64,000 nt of DNA. Source: Streptomyces sp. NBC_01235 (GTDB lineage: Bacteria; Actinomycetota; Actinomycetes; Streptomycetales; Streptomycetaceae). Within the stretch, counting starts at the first letter, position 1. Each line of letters begins with the position of its first letter. The notes beneath the pieces are model-generated. The model did not search any database and was not told where the DNA came from. It was given only the letters and a program-made list of their open reading frames with translations. The stretch spans positions 8,866,001 to 8,930,000 of the forward strand of contig NZ_CP108513.1 of the NCBI RefSeq assembly GCF_035989285.1, in the 5' to 3' direction. The translations under genes were made by a program, and so were the position numbers. Shown here one piece after another: positions 1 to 7,938 of this stretch.

Positions 1-561
1 GCAGGAGATCGGCTCGGTCGCGCTCGGCACGTCCAGTTTCGCGGCCTCGAACAGATCGGTGCGGTACCAGAACATGGAGTCCTGGGAGTAGTCCTTGGCC
101 ATGCCGTAGCGCGGTCCGGCGCCCTGCTTCTTGCCGTCGTAGCGCCACACGTCGTTGACCGGGTCGAGGTCGGAGACCTTCAGCGCCGAGCTCTTGGCGA
201 AGTACGGGTCGAGGTCCGTCATCAGGCCGCGGGCGGCGAAGTATGGGGTCTCGGTCGCGCCGAAGCCGCGGACCACGTCCGGCGGGTTCTTGGCGGCCAG
301 CATGGCGTTGAGCTTGGTGGGGTCCCAGATGATGACGTTGATGTTCATCCCCAGCGCCTCTTCGGCAGCCTTGAGGGCGTTCTTGTCCCACTCGTTCTGC
401 ACCGTCATCACGGTGAGTGTCGTCTTACCGCTCCCGGACCCGTTCGCGGTGTTGCCGACGGAGCCGGCGCAGGCGGACAGTGCGGACGCGCCGAGCGCGG
501 CACCGGCGGAGACGGCGAGGAAGCGCCGCCTGTCGAGAGACGTCGTCTTTGACGTGGGCAT
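1..561 (-). CDS. Sugar ABC transporter substrate-binding lipoprotein (3' end outside window)
   Basis: The first 187 residues of an extracellular solute-binding protein run off the left edge. The ATG at 559-561 gives MPTSKTTSLDRRRFLAV, with a twin Arg pair followed by a hydrophobic stretch, then a lipobox-like LSAC; this fits a Tat- or Sec-exported, lipid-anchored binding protein of a carbohydrate ABC importer (family 1 type). The body carries the expected NEWDKNALKAAEE and FGATETPYFAARG type segments typical of sugar binders. It is divergent from the LacI-type gene at 1059 and close to a sugar-acid dehydratase, so a monosaccharide or sugar-acid ligand is inferred; the exact ligand cannot be read from sequence. 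The permease genes, if present, lie outside the window. Confidence 0.85.
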   Translation of the reverse strand, partial: MPTSKTTSLDRRRFLAVSAGAALGASALSACAGSVGNTANGSGSGKTTLTVMTVQNEWDKNALKAAEEALGMNINVIIWDPTKLNAMLAAKNPPDVVRGFGATETPYFAARGLMTDLDPYFAKSSALKVSDLDPVNDVWRYDGKKQGAGPRYGMAKDYSQDSMFWYRTDLFEAAKLDVPSATEPISC

Positions 562-578
562 GCTAATGGGCCTTTCGT

Positions 579-625
579 GCGGGACGTACGCGAATGCGGG
601 ACGTACGGCGGCTGCGGGACGTACG
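579..625. repeat. Three direct copies of a 12-mer before the binding-protein gene
   Basis: The 12-mer GCGGGACGTACG occurs at 579-590, 596-607 and 614-625, spaced 17 and 18 bp apart, directly upstream of the binding-protein start at 561 on the minus strand. The rest of 626-880 is GC-rich with no convincing gene. The repeat could be a transcript-leader element or an array of regulator sites; function unknown. Confidence 0.6.
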
Positions 626-883
626 AGGGGCGTGGCGGCATGAGGGGTTGCCGCGGGAGGCGAATGGCAGGGCGGGCGGCCGGCAGAACGCCGGCGCGCT
701 CGGCGGTGGTGCGAGATGCCCCGGACCGAACGCATCCGTCTGCGTGGACGGGTGGGCGGACCGGAGTGGCGGGGACCGCGGGTGCGACGGTGATCGCTTT
801 CGCGGTGAACCCGGGGGCGGGGCGGCTCCTCGGCCCAGTTGACTGAAGGTCAGCTGTGGCCGACATCTTGCGTTTCCGATATG

Positions 884-968
884 ACCGGTTTCTTAGGTTC
901 TGCTCAGACTTATCGCTTATTTCTGTCTGAGGAAACCGGTTGACTGGAACTTTCGCGAACGTTAAGTT
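884..968. promoter_or_regulatory. Divergent promoter region with candidate LacI-type operator
   Basis: The stretch between the divergent binding-protein and lacI-type genes holds an inverted pair ACCGGTTTC (884-892) and GAAACCGGT (932-940), and an imperfect dyad AACTT...AAGTT at 948-968 centred on the palindrome TTCGCGAA (952-959). A CG-centred palindrome is what LacI-family operators usually look like, so this is the likely site for the regulator starting at 1059. Confidence 0.5.
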
Positions 969-1058
969 GCGTTGCCAGAAGGTGTCAAGAGGTCAGAACA
1001 CGTCACTCTCGGCCCGCACCAGCGGAACCAGGGCGACACCTACCGGAGGGGGGAGCAC

Positions 1059-2108
1059 GTGCCGGAACAGCCCGTCCGTGCCAGGCTCGTGGATGTGGCA
1101 CACGCGGCCGGGGTCTCCAAGGCCACCGTGTCCAAGGTGCTCAACGGCCGGCAGGACCTGTCCGTGCGGCCGGAGACACGCCGACGCGTCCATGAGGCCG
1201 CCGAGGCACTCGGCTACCGGCCGCACTCCGGGGCCCGGGCCCTGGCCGGCGCCAGCACCCACGCGCTGGCCCTGCTGGTCCCCGCCCTCGCCAACCCCAC
1301 GTATGTCACCATCGCCCGCGGCGCCTATCAACGTGCCCGCGAGCTGGGCTATCTCTCCCTGCTGGCGGAGGACTTCGACGGGCAGGAAGCCGACGAGTCC
1401 TTCCACGACCTGGTGCAGGAGGGTCGGGTCGACGGGCTGCTCATCGCCTCGGCCCGCCCCGGCCATCCCCTGCTGGACGCGCTGAGCCGCAGCGCGGTCC
1501 CGCACGTCTTCCTCAACCGCTCGGTCGAGGGCTCCGGCCGCAACGTCACCATGGACGTCGCCCGCTCCAGCGTGACCGCGCTCGACCACCTGCACGGCCT
1601 CGGCCATCGAGTGGTCGGCCACATCGCGGGCCCGCCCGGGATCACGCCCAGCGAGGTCCGCAAGGAGGCGTTCCTGCGCCACGCCGACGCACTGGGACTG
1701 GACGCTGCTCCGGTCGCCTCCGGGGACTTCACCGAGGACGGCGGCGGATCCGCCGCACGGGAACTGTTGCACCCCACCGACGGTGGCGAGCGCCCGCCGG
1801 TCACCGCCCTCTACACCAGCTCACTCGCCCAGGCGATAGGCGCCATGGCCGCGATCAGGGACCTCGGCCTCAGGATCCCGGAGGACGTCTCCGTGATCGG
1901 CAACGACGACCTGCCCGTGGCCGCGCACCTCCATCCCCCGCTGACCACCGTCGCGATGCCCCTGCACGACCTGGGGACCGCCGCGGTGGACGCCCTGGTG
2001 GCCACTATCGAGGGCACGCCGGTGGGCGACGTCGTCGTACCGACCGAGCCGCGGCTGGTGCTGCGCGGCTCCACGGCCAGACCAGCACGACCAGGAGAAA
2101 CGCCATGA
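1059..2108 (+). CDS. LacI family transcriptional regulator
   Basis: Sugar-responsive DNA-binding repressor of 349 residues, the usual LacI/GalR length. The N-terminus carries the LacI helix-turn-helix ([20 protein letters not shown], about residues 10-29) with the hinge helix after it, followed by a periplasmic-binding-protein-like effector domain ending with the typical PRLVLRGST motif. The GTG start at 1059 was chosen because GGAGGGGGGAG lies just before it; an upstream ATG at 972 is in frame but has no such site. The stop overlaps the next start (ATGA at 2105-2108), so the regulator and the SDR are cotranscribed. It probably controls this catabolic cluster and the divergent transporter gene. 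Confidence 0.9.
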   Translation: MPEQPVRARLVDVAHAAGVSKATVSKVLNGRQDLSVRPETRRRVHEAAEALGYRPHSGARALAGASTHALALLVPALANPTYVTIARGAYQRARELGYLSLLAEDFDGQEADESFHDLVQEGRVDGLLIASARPGHPLLDALSRSAVPHVFLNRSVEGSGRNVTMDVARSSVTALDHLHGLGHRVVGHIAGPPGITPSEVRKEAFLRHADALGLDAAPVASGDFTEDGGGSAARELLHPTDGGERPPVTALYTSSLAQAIGAMAAIRDLGLRIPEDVSVIGNDDLPVAAHLHPPLTTVAMPLHDLGTAAVDALVATIEGTPVGDVVVPTEPRLVLRGSTARPARPGETP

Positions 2109-2872
2109 CCGTCGCCGCCGCACCGGCACGTTTCACCGGCCATACGGCCCTGCTCACCGCGGCCGCCTCCGGCATCGGGGCGGCCACCGCCCGCCGGCTG
2201 GCGGCGGAGGGAGCGTCCGTCCTGGTCACCGACGTGGACGCCGAGGGCGCCCATCGCGTGGCCGAGGAGATCCGCGCCGAGGGCGGGCGGGCGTGGGACC
2301 GTCCCCTCGACGCCACCTCGCCTACGGAGTGGGCCGCGGCCGTCGCCGACGCCGAGTCCTGGACCGGACGCCTCGACGTGCTCCACCTCAACGCCGGGCG
2401 CAACCTGCCCGGAGCGGCACACGAACTCGACGACGCCACCTGGCACGACCAGCTGCGGCTCTCCCTCGACTCGGTGTTCTACGGCGTCCGGGCCGCGGTG
2501 CCGCTGCTCAGGACGGCCAGGGGCGCCGTGGTGATCACCTCGTCCGTGCACGCGGCCCTCGGCTTCAAGGGCTATCCCGCGTACGCGGCGGCCAAGGGCG
2601 GGATCGACGCCCTCGTACGCCAGCTGGCGGTCGAGTACGGGGGTCAGATCAGGTTCAACTCCGTCCTGCCCGGAGCCGTGGTCACCGCCCTGTGGGCCGG
2701 GGTACCCCACGAGTACAAGGCGAAGACCGCCGCGCGCACCCCTGTCGGCCGGCTCGGCGCCCCCGAGGACATCGCCGCCGCCGTGGCCTTCCTCGCCTCC
2801 GACGACGCCTCCTTCGTCACCGGCCAGAACCTGCTCGTGGACGGTGGCCGCAGCATCAGCTCCCAGGAGTAG
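2105..2872 (+). CDS. SDR family NAD(P)-dependent oxidoreductase
   Basis: Short-chain dehydrogenase of 255 residues. The glycine motif near residues 17-24 reads TAAASGIG, a variant of TGxxxGIG in which the first Gly is Ala. An acidic residue in VTDVDAEG at the end of the second strand suggests NAD rather than NADP. NAG occurs at HLNAGRN, the catalytic Ser in ITSSVH, and the Tyr-Lys pair in [10 protein letters not shown]. The C-terminal [10 protein letters not shown] is the standard SDR ending. It is translationally coupled to the LacI gene and lies upstream of a galactonate dehydratase, so oxidation of a sugar or sugar acid feeding that step is inferred; substrate not determined. Confidence 0.9.
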   Translation: MTVAAAPARFTGHTALLTAAASGIGAATARRLAAEGASVLVTDVDAEGAHRVAEEIRAEGGRAWDRPLDATSPTEWAAAVADAESWTGRLDVLHLNAGRNLPGAAHELDDATWHDQLRLSLDSVFYGVRAAVPLLRTARGAVVITSSVHAALGFKGYPAYAAAKGGIDALVRQLAVEYGGQIRFNSVLPGAVVTALWAGVPHEYKAKTAARTPVGRLGAPEDIAAAVAFLASDDASFVTGQNLLVDGGRSISSQE

Positions 2873-2932
2873 GACGCCGCGCCCCGGCCGTTCCGGGCCG
2901 GCAACACGCTGCCGCGCTCCGGCCGTTCCGTG

Positions 2933-3000
2933 CGACCGACCGACCGACCGACCGACCGACCGACCCGACCCGACCGACCGCCCCGACCGACCGCCGACCG
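2933..3000. repeat. CGAC tetranucleotide tandem array
   Basis: A run of CGAC units, perfect from about 2933 to 2964 and then interrupted by CCGA and CCGC variants to about 3000, sits in the spacer between the SDR and dehydratase genes. Such an array is prone to slippage. The spacer 2873-3297 contains no gene I can support. Confidence 0.85.
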
Positions 3001-3014
3001 CACGCCCGGTCAGC

Positions 3015-3118
3015 GCCGGGCACGATCCGACCGCCGAAGCCCGGCGTCGCACCCCGGCTCACCCCCGCCGGGCACGACCCGACCGCCGAACGTCGGCGCC
3101 GCACCCCGGCTCACCTCC
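3015..3118. repeat. Two tandem copies of a 52-bp unit
   Basis: The unit starting GCCGGGCACGA at 3015 repeats at 3067 with a period of 52 bp and only a few substitutions; the shared end is CACCCCGGCTCACC. It lies directly after the CGAC array and before dgoD. No coding capacity is evident; it looks like recent local duplication in a spacer. Confidence 0.75.
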
Positions 3119-3297
3119 GCCGCCGCACCCCCGCCGCGCGTCCTGCGCAGCAACCCCTTCGCGTGCCTGACCCTCTGCCTCCCCGCCCGAGCGTGCGCTT
3201 GCCCGCGCTCGCTCCCACCATGACCGCCCCACCCTCCATCCCCACGTACCGGCCCCCCGCCCCGCCGTGCCCAGCACAGAACCCGGAGACCCACCCC

Positions 3298-4443
3298 ATG
3301 AAGATCACTGGATACGAACTCTTCCTCGTCGAACCACGCTGGCTCTTCCTGCGCGTCGACACCGACGAGGGCATCTCCGGCTGGGGCGAACCCATCGTCG
3401 AGGGCAAGGCCCACACCGTCGCCCGCTGCGTCGAGGAGATGTTCGACTACCTGCTCGGCCAGGACCCGGCCCGGATCGAGGAGCACTGGCAGGTGCTCGC
3501 CAAGAGCGGCTTCTACCGCGGCGGCGTCGTCCTGAACAGCGCCCTGTCCGGCATCGACCAGGCCCTGTGGGACATCGCGGGCAAGACGCACGGCGTCCCC
3601 GTCCACCAACTGCTCGGCGGCCACGTACGCGACCGGGTGCGCGTCTACGGCTGGGTCGGCGGCGAAACCCCCGAGGAACTGGCCGAGTCCGCGGCCGACC
3701 AGGTCGCCAAGGGCATGACGGCGGTCAAGCTGAACCCCTGCGGCCAGCTGGAGCCTCTCGCCACGCCCGCCGCGATCAACGCCATCGTGGACGGCGTGAC
3801 CGCTGTCCGCGAGGCCATCGGACCGGAGCGCGACCTGGCGCTGGACTTCCACGGCCGCTTCAGCGGGGCGATGTCCCGCCGCGTCCTGCCGCTCCTGGAG
3901 CCGCTGCTGCCGCTCTTCGTCGAGGAGCCCGTGCTGCCGGAGTTCTCCCGGGACCTCGGCGCCGTGGTGCGCTCCACCTCCATCCCCATCGCCACCGGCG
4001 AACGGCTCTACTCCCGCTGGGACTTCCGCTCGGTCCTCTCCGACGGCATCGCCGTGGCCCAGCCCGACATCAGCCACGCCGGCGGCATCTCCGAGAGCCG
4101 CCGGATCGCCGCGATGGCCGAGGCGTACGACGTCATGGTGGCCCCGCACTGCCCACTCGGCCCGATCGCCCTCGCGGCCAGTCTGCAACTCGACTTCGCG
4201 ATCCCCAACTTCCTCATCCAGGAACAGGCACTGGGCATCGGCTACGGCGACAGCAGCGGACTGCTGGACTACCTCGCCGACACCACACCCTTCACCTTCC
4301 GCGACGGCTACATCGACCGCCCGACCGCGCCCGGTCTGGGCATCACCATCGACGAGGACGCGGTCCGGGCCGCCGCCGAACGGGGCCACCGCTGGCGCAA
4401 CCCGGTCTGGCGCAACACGGACGGCTCACTGGCCGCCTGGTAG
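3298..4443 (+). CDS. dgoD: D-galactonate dehydratase (enolase superfamily)
   Basis: Converts D-galactonate to 2-keto-3-deoxy-D-galactonate in the De Ley-Doudoroff route. The 381-residue product matches the E. coli DgoD pattern along its whole length: N-terminal capping domain with DTDEGISGWGEP and GFYRGG, barrel metal ligands in LDFHGR, FVEEP and ATGERL, and the catalytic His in APHCPLGPIALAA; the ending WRNPVWRNTDGSLAAW is also DgoD-like. The ATG at 3298 begins MKITGYELF as in the family. It lies 425 bp after the SDR gene across a repeat-rich spacer, so it may have its own promoter. Other acid sugar dehydratases are close relatives, so specificity for galactonate is strongly suggested but not proven. 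Confidence 0.88.
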   Translation: MKITGYELFLVEPRWLFLRVDTDEGISGWGEPIVEGKAHTVARCVEEMFDYLLGQDPARIEEHWQVLAKSGFYRGGVVLNSALSGIDQALWDIAGKTHGVPVHQLLGGHVRDRVRVYGWVGGETPEELAESAADQVAKGMTAVKLNPCGQLEPLATPAAINAIVDGVTAVREAIGPERDLALDFHGRFSGAMSRRVLPLLEPLLPLFVEEPVLPEFSRDLGAVVRSTSIPIATGERLYSRWDFRSVLSDGIAVAQPDISHAGGISESRRIAAMAEAYDVMVAPHCPLGPIALAASLQLDFAIPNFLIQEQALGIGYGDSSGLLDYLADTTPFTFRDGYIDRPTAPGLGITIDEDAVRAAAERGHRWRNPVWRNTDGSLAAW

Positions 4444-4552
4444 TCCCTGACAGCCCCAGGAGCAGGTACCCCATCACGGCAGCCTGGGTCACCTCCCCTG
4501 AGTCGCGCGAGCGTGAAGGCGTCGTCCCGCGGCCGTCCGAAAGGGGGAAGCG

Positions 4553-4687
4553 GTGCCCACCGTCGTGCAACTGTGGGCCGGGAAGGCGTGGACCGTCCGC
4601 GGGGCGGCCGACGCCTTCCTCGACTCGCTCCCGGCCCGGTGTTCGTCACCCACCGCCGCCCGGCCCGGGGGACGTCGTAAATGCTGA
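4553..4687 (+). pseudogene. Possible N-terminal stub of a site-specific integrase
   Basis: A GTG at 4553, preceded by AAGGGGGAAG, opens a 44-residue frame beginning VPTVVQLWAGKAWTVRGA and continuing ADAFLDSLPA. This resembles the N-terminal SAM-like start of actinomycete tyrosine recombinases, where an AADAFLDSL stretch precedes the DNA-contact helices. The similarity stops after about 28 residues and the frame ends at 4687, so at most a truncated stub remains. Similarity was judged from memory and could be coincidental. Confidence 0.35.
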
Positions 4688-4950
4688 CCGGCGGTCGTGA
4701 GCGTCGCAGACCATTGTCCTTTTCCTCTGGAGACATTGACGAGCCTGCGGCTCTGTAAAGACGCGGCACCTGACCCCTACTGTGCGAAGTTGCTCGCCAG
4801 CATTTTCACAGCTGAGCCATTGCGGCGTGGGCTGATGAGCGCAGATGTGCACGGAAGCCATTGGGATGGCCAAGTGTTGCGGTCCTGCTCTTCAGTCGCC
4901 AGGCCGATGCTGGGAGTGCGTCGTTAACACCGGTCGCAAGCTGCTGACCA
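4688..4950. other. Base-composition anomaly, no gene recognised
   Basis: This stretch of the 4444-5068 gap has visibly lower GC than its surroundings (for example GAAGTTGCTCGCC and ATTTTCACAGCTGAG) and no frame with Streptomyces codon bias. It may be a remnant of a mobile or foreign sequence. No terminal repeats were found. Confidence 0.4.
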
Positions 4951-4968
4951 GTGCATCGGCCACTGTGT

Positions 4969-4984
4969 TCAGGTCGTGTTCAGG
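4969..4984 (+). promoter_or_regulatory. TCAGG direct repeat, candidate OmpR-type response-regulator site
   Basis: GTGTTCAGGTC is repeated exactly twice in tandem, placing TCAGG at 4969-4973 and 4980-4984 (11-bp period), 84 bp before the COG4705 gene. A weaker third half-site (TGAGC) follows one period later. Eleven-bp spaced direct repeats are the typical binding mode of OmpR/PhoB winged-helix dimers. Confidence 0.6.
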
Positions 4985-5068
4985 TCCGTCTGAGCCTCGG
5001 GCAACTCCCGCACCGGAAGCGCCAAAACTCTGGCAAAGCGGTCTGGGGCAACCGCCGGGAACCGTGCC

Positions 5069-5872
5069 ATGGTGCCTGCCATGTCGACTGATCACCTCAC
5101 TCACAACCGGCCCGCGGGCCACATGCGTCACGCGGCGAGCAAGGTGCCGGAGGTGACCGTCTACTTCTGGGTCATCAAGGTGTTGACGACCGGGATGGGT
5201 GAGACGGCGTCCGACTTTCTGGCTCACCTGCTCGGCCCGATCCCCGCTGTCGGCCTCGGCGGCATCGCCCTGGTGGCTGCTCTGGCGGTGCAGTTCGCCG
5301 TCCGTCAGTATGTGGCCTGGGTCTACTGGACGGCGATCGTCATGGTCAGCGTGTTCGGCACTATGGCCGCCGACGTCCTGCACGTCGGCCTCGGGGTGCC
5401 GTACACGCTCTCGACCCCGTTCTTCATGGCCGCGCTGGCCGCCGTCTTCGGCCTCTGGTACCGCGTCGAGCGCACCCTGTCCATCCACAGCATCCACACC
5501 CGGCGCCGCGAGACCTTCTACTGGGCCGCCGTGCTGGCCACGTTCGCGCTGGGCACCGCCGCCGGCGATCTCACCGCCACGATCGGCCTCGGCTATCTGG
5601 GCTCCGCCGTCCTGTACGCCGCCGCGATCGCCGTTCCGGCCGTCGCTCACCGATGGGGGAGCCTGAACGCGGTGGCCGCGTTCTGGGCCGCGTACCTCAT
5701 CACCCGCCCGCTCGGCGCCTCTGTCGCCGACTGGATGGCCGTCGGCCACGGCAGGGGCGGACTCGACCTGGGCCTGGGGCCGGTCACGCTGTCCTGGACA
5801 GTGGCCATCCTCGGCTTCGTGGGCTATCTGGCTGTCTCGCGCAAGGACGTCCGGCACGACGTCACAGCGTGA
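5069..5872 (+). CDS. COG4705 family membrane protein, paralogue 1
   Basis: Polytopic membrane protein of 267 residues, no known function. The family signature is a pair of internal repeats: KVPEVTVYFWVIKVLTTGMG followed by ETASDF, and later RRETFYWAAVLATFALGTAAG, with a third related GASVADW near the C-terminus. About seven to eight hydrophobic segments alternate with short loops; the conserved SIHSIHTRRRE loop links the two halves. Start is uncertain: ATG 5069 or ATG 5081 (MSTDHLTH), neither with a strong ribosome site. It is one of three paralogues here (others 20006-20845 and 21002-21931), each with the same TCAGG repeat upstream, and it converges with an OmpR-type sensor kinase gene. A stress-regulated membrane role is inferred only. 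Confidence 0.85.
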   Translation: MVPAMSTDHLTHNRPAGHMRHAASKVPEVTVYFWVIKVLTTGMGETASDFLAHLLGPIPAVGLGGIALVAALAVQFAVRQYVAWVYWTAIVMVSVFGTMAADVLHVGLGVPYTLSTPFFMAALAAVFGLWYRVERTLSIHSIHTRRRETFYWAAVLATFALGTAAGDLTATIGLGYLGSAVLYAAAIAVPAVAHRWGSLNAVAAFWAAYLITRPLGASVADWMAVGHGRGGLDLGLGPVTLSWTVAILGFVGYLAVSRKDVRHDVTA

Positions 5873-5901
5873 TACGCCGGTAGCGCCGAGCGGCGCCGCC
5901 G

Positions 5902-7191
5902 TCACCCGGCAGGCAGGCTGACCACGAACCGTGCCCCGGGGGTGTGTCCGGGGTCGTACGTCACCTCGCCGCCGGCGGAGCGGGCCAGGCGTCGCGCCAG
6001 CGGCAGCCCGAGGCCCGCTCCGCCGTGTCCGTCGCCGGGATCGGCGCGCTGACCGGGCTCGAAGAGCTGTGCGGCGAACGGGGGCGGTACGCCGGGCCCG
6101 TCGTCGATGACTTCGATGCGTACGCCATCGGGTGCGCTATGGGCGCGGACGGCGACGTTGGAGTGGGCGTAGCGGCAGGCGTTGGTCAGGAGCGGGCTGA
6201 TGATGCGTTCGAGGAGAGCGGGTGGGACTCCGGCCTGCACACGTGGGCCCTCGGCGGTGACCGTCAGGTGGCCTGGCACGTGCGGCAGTTCGGTGAGCCG
6301 TCGTAGCGCGGGCAACACCTCGGCGGTGCCCGGCGCGGTGAGTGTCCCCCCGCGGGCGTCGTCCAGGAGGGTGTCGCAGATGGTGCGCATGGACTGGGCG
6401 GCATCCGCGATGACCTGGTGGGTGGCGTGGGTCTGGTCGGTGGTGCGGGGGCGGGCCTGCCACCAGTCGAGTTCGGCGATGATCCGGCTCAGGGGCGTAC
6501 GCAGCTCGTGCGAGAGTTCCCCGGTGAGCCGGCGCTCGTGGCGCAGGCGGGTGCGGATGCGGTCCAGTAGGGCGTCCAGCGACGTGCCGAGGCGGGCGAG
6601 TTCGACGGGGTGCCGCATATGGCCGAAGCGTTCTTCGGAGGCCACGGCGCTCCACTGGGTGGCCTGGTCGGTCATCGTGTGGACCGGGCGCAGCGCGCGG
6701 CCTACCGCCAGCCGGGTCAGGGCGTAGGTGCAGGCGAGCATCACCGCGTCCAGGGCGAGTGAGCCCATGAGCAGGGTGTCGGCCGAACTCCGGTAAGGGG
6801 AGAGGTCGAGCGCGGTGACCACGAGAGCCCCGCTCTTGTCCGCGGACACCGGCTGGGAGCACAGCCTGAGGGGGCCGTCGACGTCGGCGGTGACGCATCG
6901 CCGCCCGCCGCGCTCGGCGAGGGCGTCGGCGACGCGGGTCAGGCGGCCGGGGTTCGGCGGCTCTTCCAGCAGGTGTCGGCCGGCGTAGATCCACACGTTG
7001 GCGTCGAGGAGCTCGTCGTGGGAGGTCTCCAGGACGCGTACGGTCGTGCCGCTGGTGTCGACGGTCGTCGCGACGGCGGCGGCGCGGGTGCGCAGTTCGT
7101 CGTCCGCCTGGTGCTGGAGGCGGTGCTGGGCGACGACGTTGAAGGCGACGGTGAGGACCAGCATCAGCAGCGCGGCGGTGGTGAGGGCCAC
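5902..7191 (-). CDS. Sensor histidine kinase, N-terminus probably frameshifted
   Basis: Membrane sensor kinase partner of the adjacent response regulator. Two transmembrane segments (one at the N-terminus, one near residue 150) flank an extracytoplasmic domain of about 100 residues, then HAMP, the HisKA box LSHELRTPLSRI, and an HATPase domain with N (ISPLLTNACRYA), G1 (VIDDGPGVP) and G2 (GGAGLGLPLA) boxes. Read from the GTG at 7191 it starts straight in a membrane helix. The natural start is more likely the ATG at 7279, overlapping the regulator stop, which opens MSGTRHRLRPAVTALLRRLG in another frame. Adding one TC unit to the short CT tract at 7192-7198 would fuse both frames, so a 2-bp contraction has probably broken the gene or made it phase-variable. 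Confidence 0.85.
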   Translation of the reverse strand: MALTTAALLMLVLTVAFNVVAQHRLQHQADDELRTRAAAVATTVDTSGTTVRVLETSHDELLDANVWIYAGRHLLEEPPNPGRLTRVADALAERGGRRCVTADVDGPLRLCSQPVSADKSGALVVTALDLSPYRSSADTLLMGSLALDAVMLACTYALTRLAVGRALRPVHTMTDQATQWSAVASEERFGHMRHPVELARLGTSLDALLDRIRTRLRHERRLTGELSHELRTPLSRIIAELDWWQARPRTTDQTHATHQVIADAAQSMRTICDTLLDDARGGTLTAPGTAEVLPALRRLTELPHVPGHLTVTAEGPRVQAGVPPALLERIISPLLTNACRYAHSNVAVRAHSAPDGVRIEVIDDGPGVPPPFAAQLFEPGQRADPGDGHGGAGLGLPLARRLARSAGGEVTYDPGHTPGARFVVSLPAG

Positions 7192-7275
7192 GAGAGAGCC
7201 GGCCGCGCAGCGTGCGGGGCCCCAGACGGCGGAGCAAGGCGGTCACGGCGGGCCGCAGCCGGTGGCGGGTGCCGC

Positions 7276-7938
7276 TCATGACAGACGGTGGCCGATCCCG
7301 CGGGCCGTGCCGATCGTCCGGTCGCTGCCCGCCTCGCGCAGCTTGCGGCGCAGTCGGGTCAGGTACTGGTCGAGGGTGTTCTCGTGGACTTGGGCGCCCT
7401 CGGGCCAGCCTGCCCGGACCAGGTCGCGGCGGCGCACGATGGCGCCGGAAGCCGCCATGAGCGCGGCCAGGAGGCGGAACTCGGTCGGCGTCAGATCGAC
7501 TCGGGTGCCTCGGACGCTGACCACGTGCCGGACGGCGTCCAGGACCAGGTCTCCCGCTGTGGAAGCAGGCGACGGCGCGGCCCGTTTCAGGGCTGCCCGC
7601 AGGCGGGCGGCGAGTTCGGCGAGATGGAACGGCTTGGGCAGGTAGTCGTCGCCGCCGGCCGAGAACCCGGACAGCCGGTCGGTCAGCCGGTGGTGGGCGG
7701 TCAGGAAGATGACGGGGGAGAAGAATCCGTTCGCGCGCATCGCCTGGCACACGTCCCGCCCGTCGGCGTCGGGCAGCCCGATGTCGAGCACGGCGGCGGA
7801 GATCTCGGGGGTGGCCAGCCGCAGGGCGGTGGCGCCGTCCGGCGCAGGCACGGTGTCGAAGTCCTCGTCGCGCAGCCCGCGCATCAGCACGTCACGCAGG
7901 GCGTGATCGTCCTCGACGACCAGGATCGTCTGGCGCAT
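7276..7938 (-). CDS. OmpR family response regulator
   Basis: DNA-binding response regulator of 220 residues. Receiver domain at residues 1-115 with the acidic pair in VVEDDHAL, phosphoacceptor Asp in AAVLDIGLPD, and the conserved Lys in GDDYLPKPF; C-terminal winged helix with LTPTEFRLLAALM and the recognition part ending TIGTARGIGHRLS. It lies in an overlapping operon: its start is inside the upstream PAP2 gene (47-bp overlap) and its stop overlaps the kinase ATG (7276-7279). Its likely targets are the TCAGG direct repeats before the COG4705 genes, an inference from family binding mode and proximity. PhoP or another OmpR-type regulator could instead bind those sites. Confidence 0.9.
   Translation of the reverse strand: MRQTILVVEDDHALRDVLMRGLRDEDFDTVPAPDGATALRLATPEISAAVLDIGLPDADGRDVCQAMRANGFFSPVIFLTAHHRLTDRLSGFSAGGDDYLPKPFHLAELAARLRAALKRAAPSPASTAGDLVLDAVRHVVSVRGTRVDLTPTEFRLLAALMAASGAIVRRRDLVRAGWPEGAQVHENTLDQYLTRLRRKLREAGSDRTIGTARGIGHRLS

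Noticed and set aside
2293..3297. Upstream extension of the galactonate dehydratase frame
   Set aside because: It overlaps the SDR gene and the CGAC array with repetitive Arg/Pro/Thr content; DgoD homologues start at MKITGYELF (3298).
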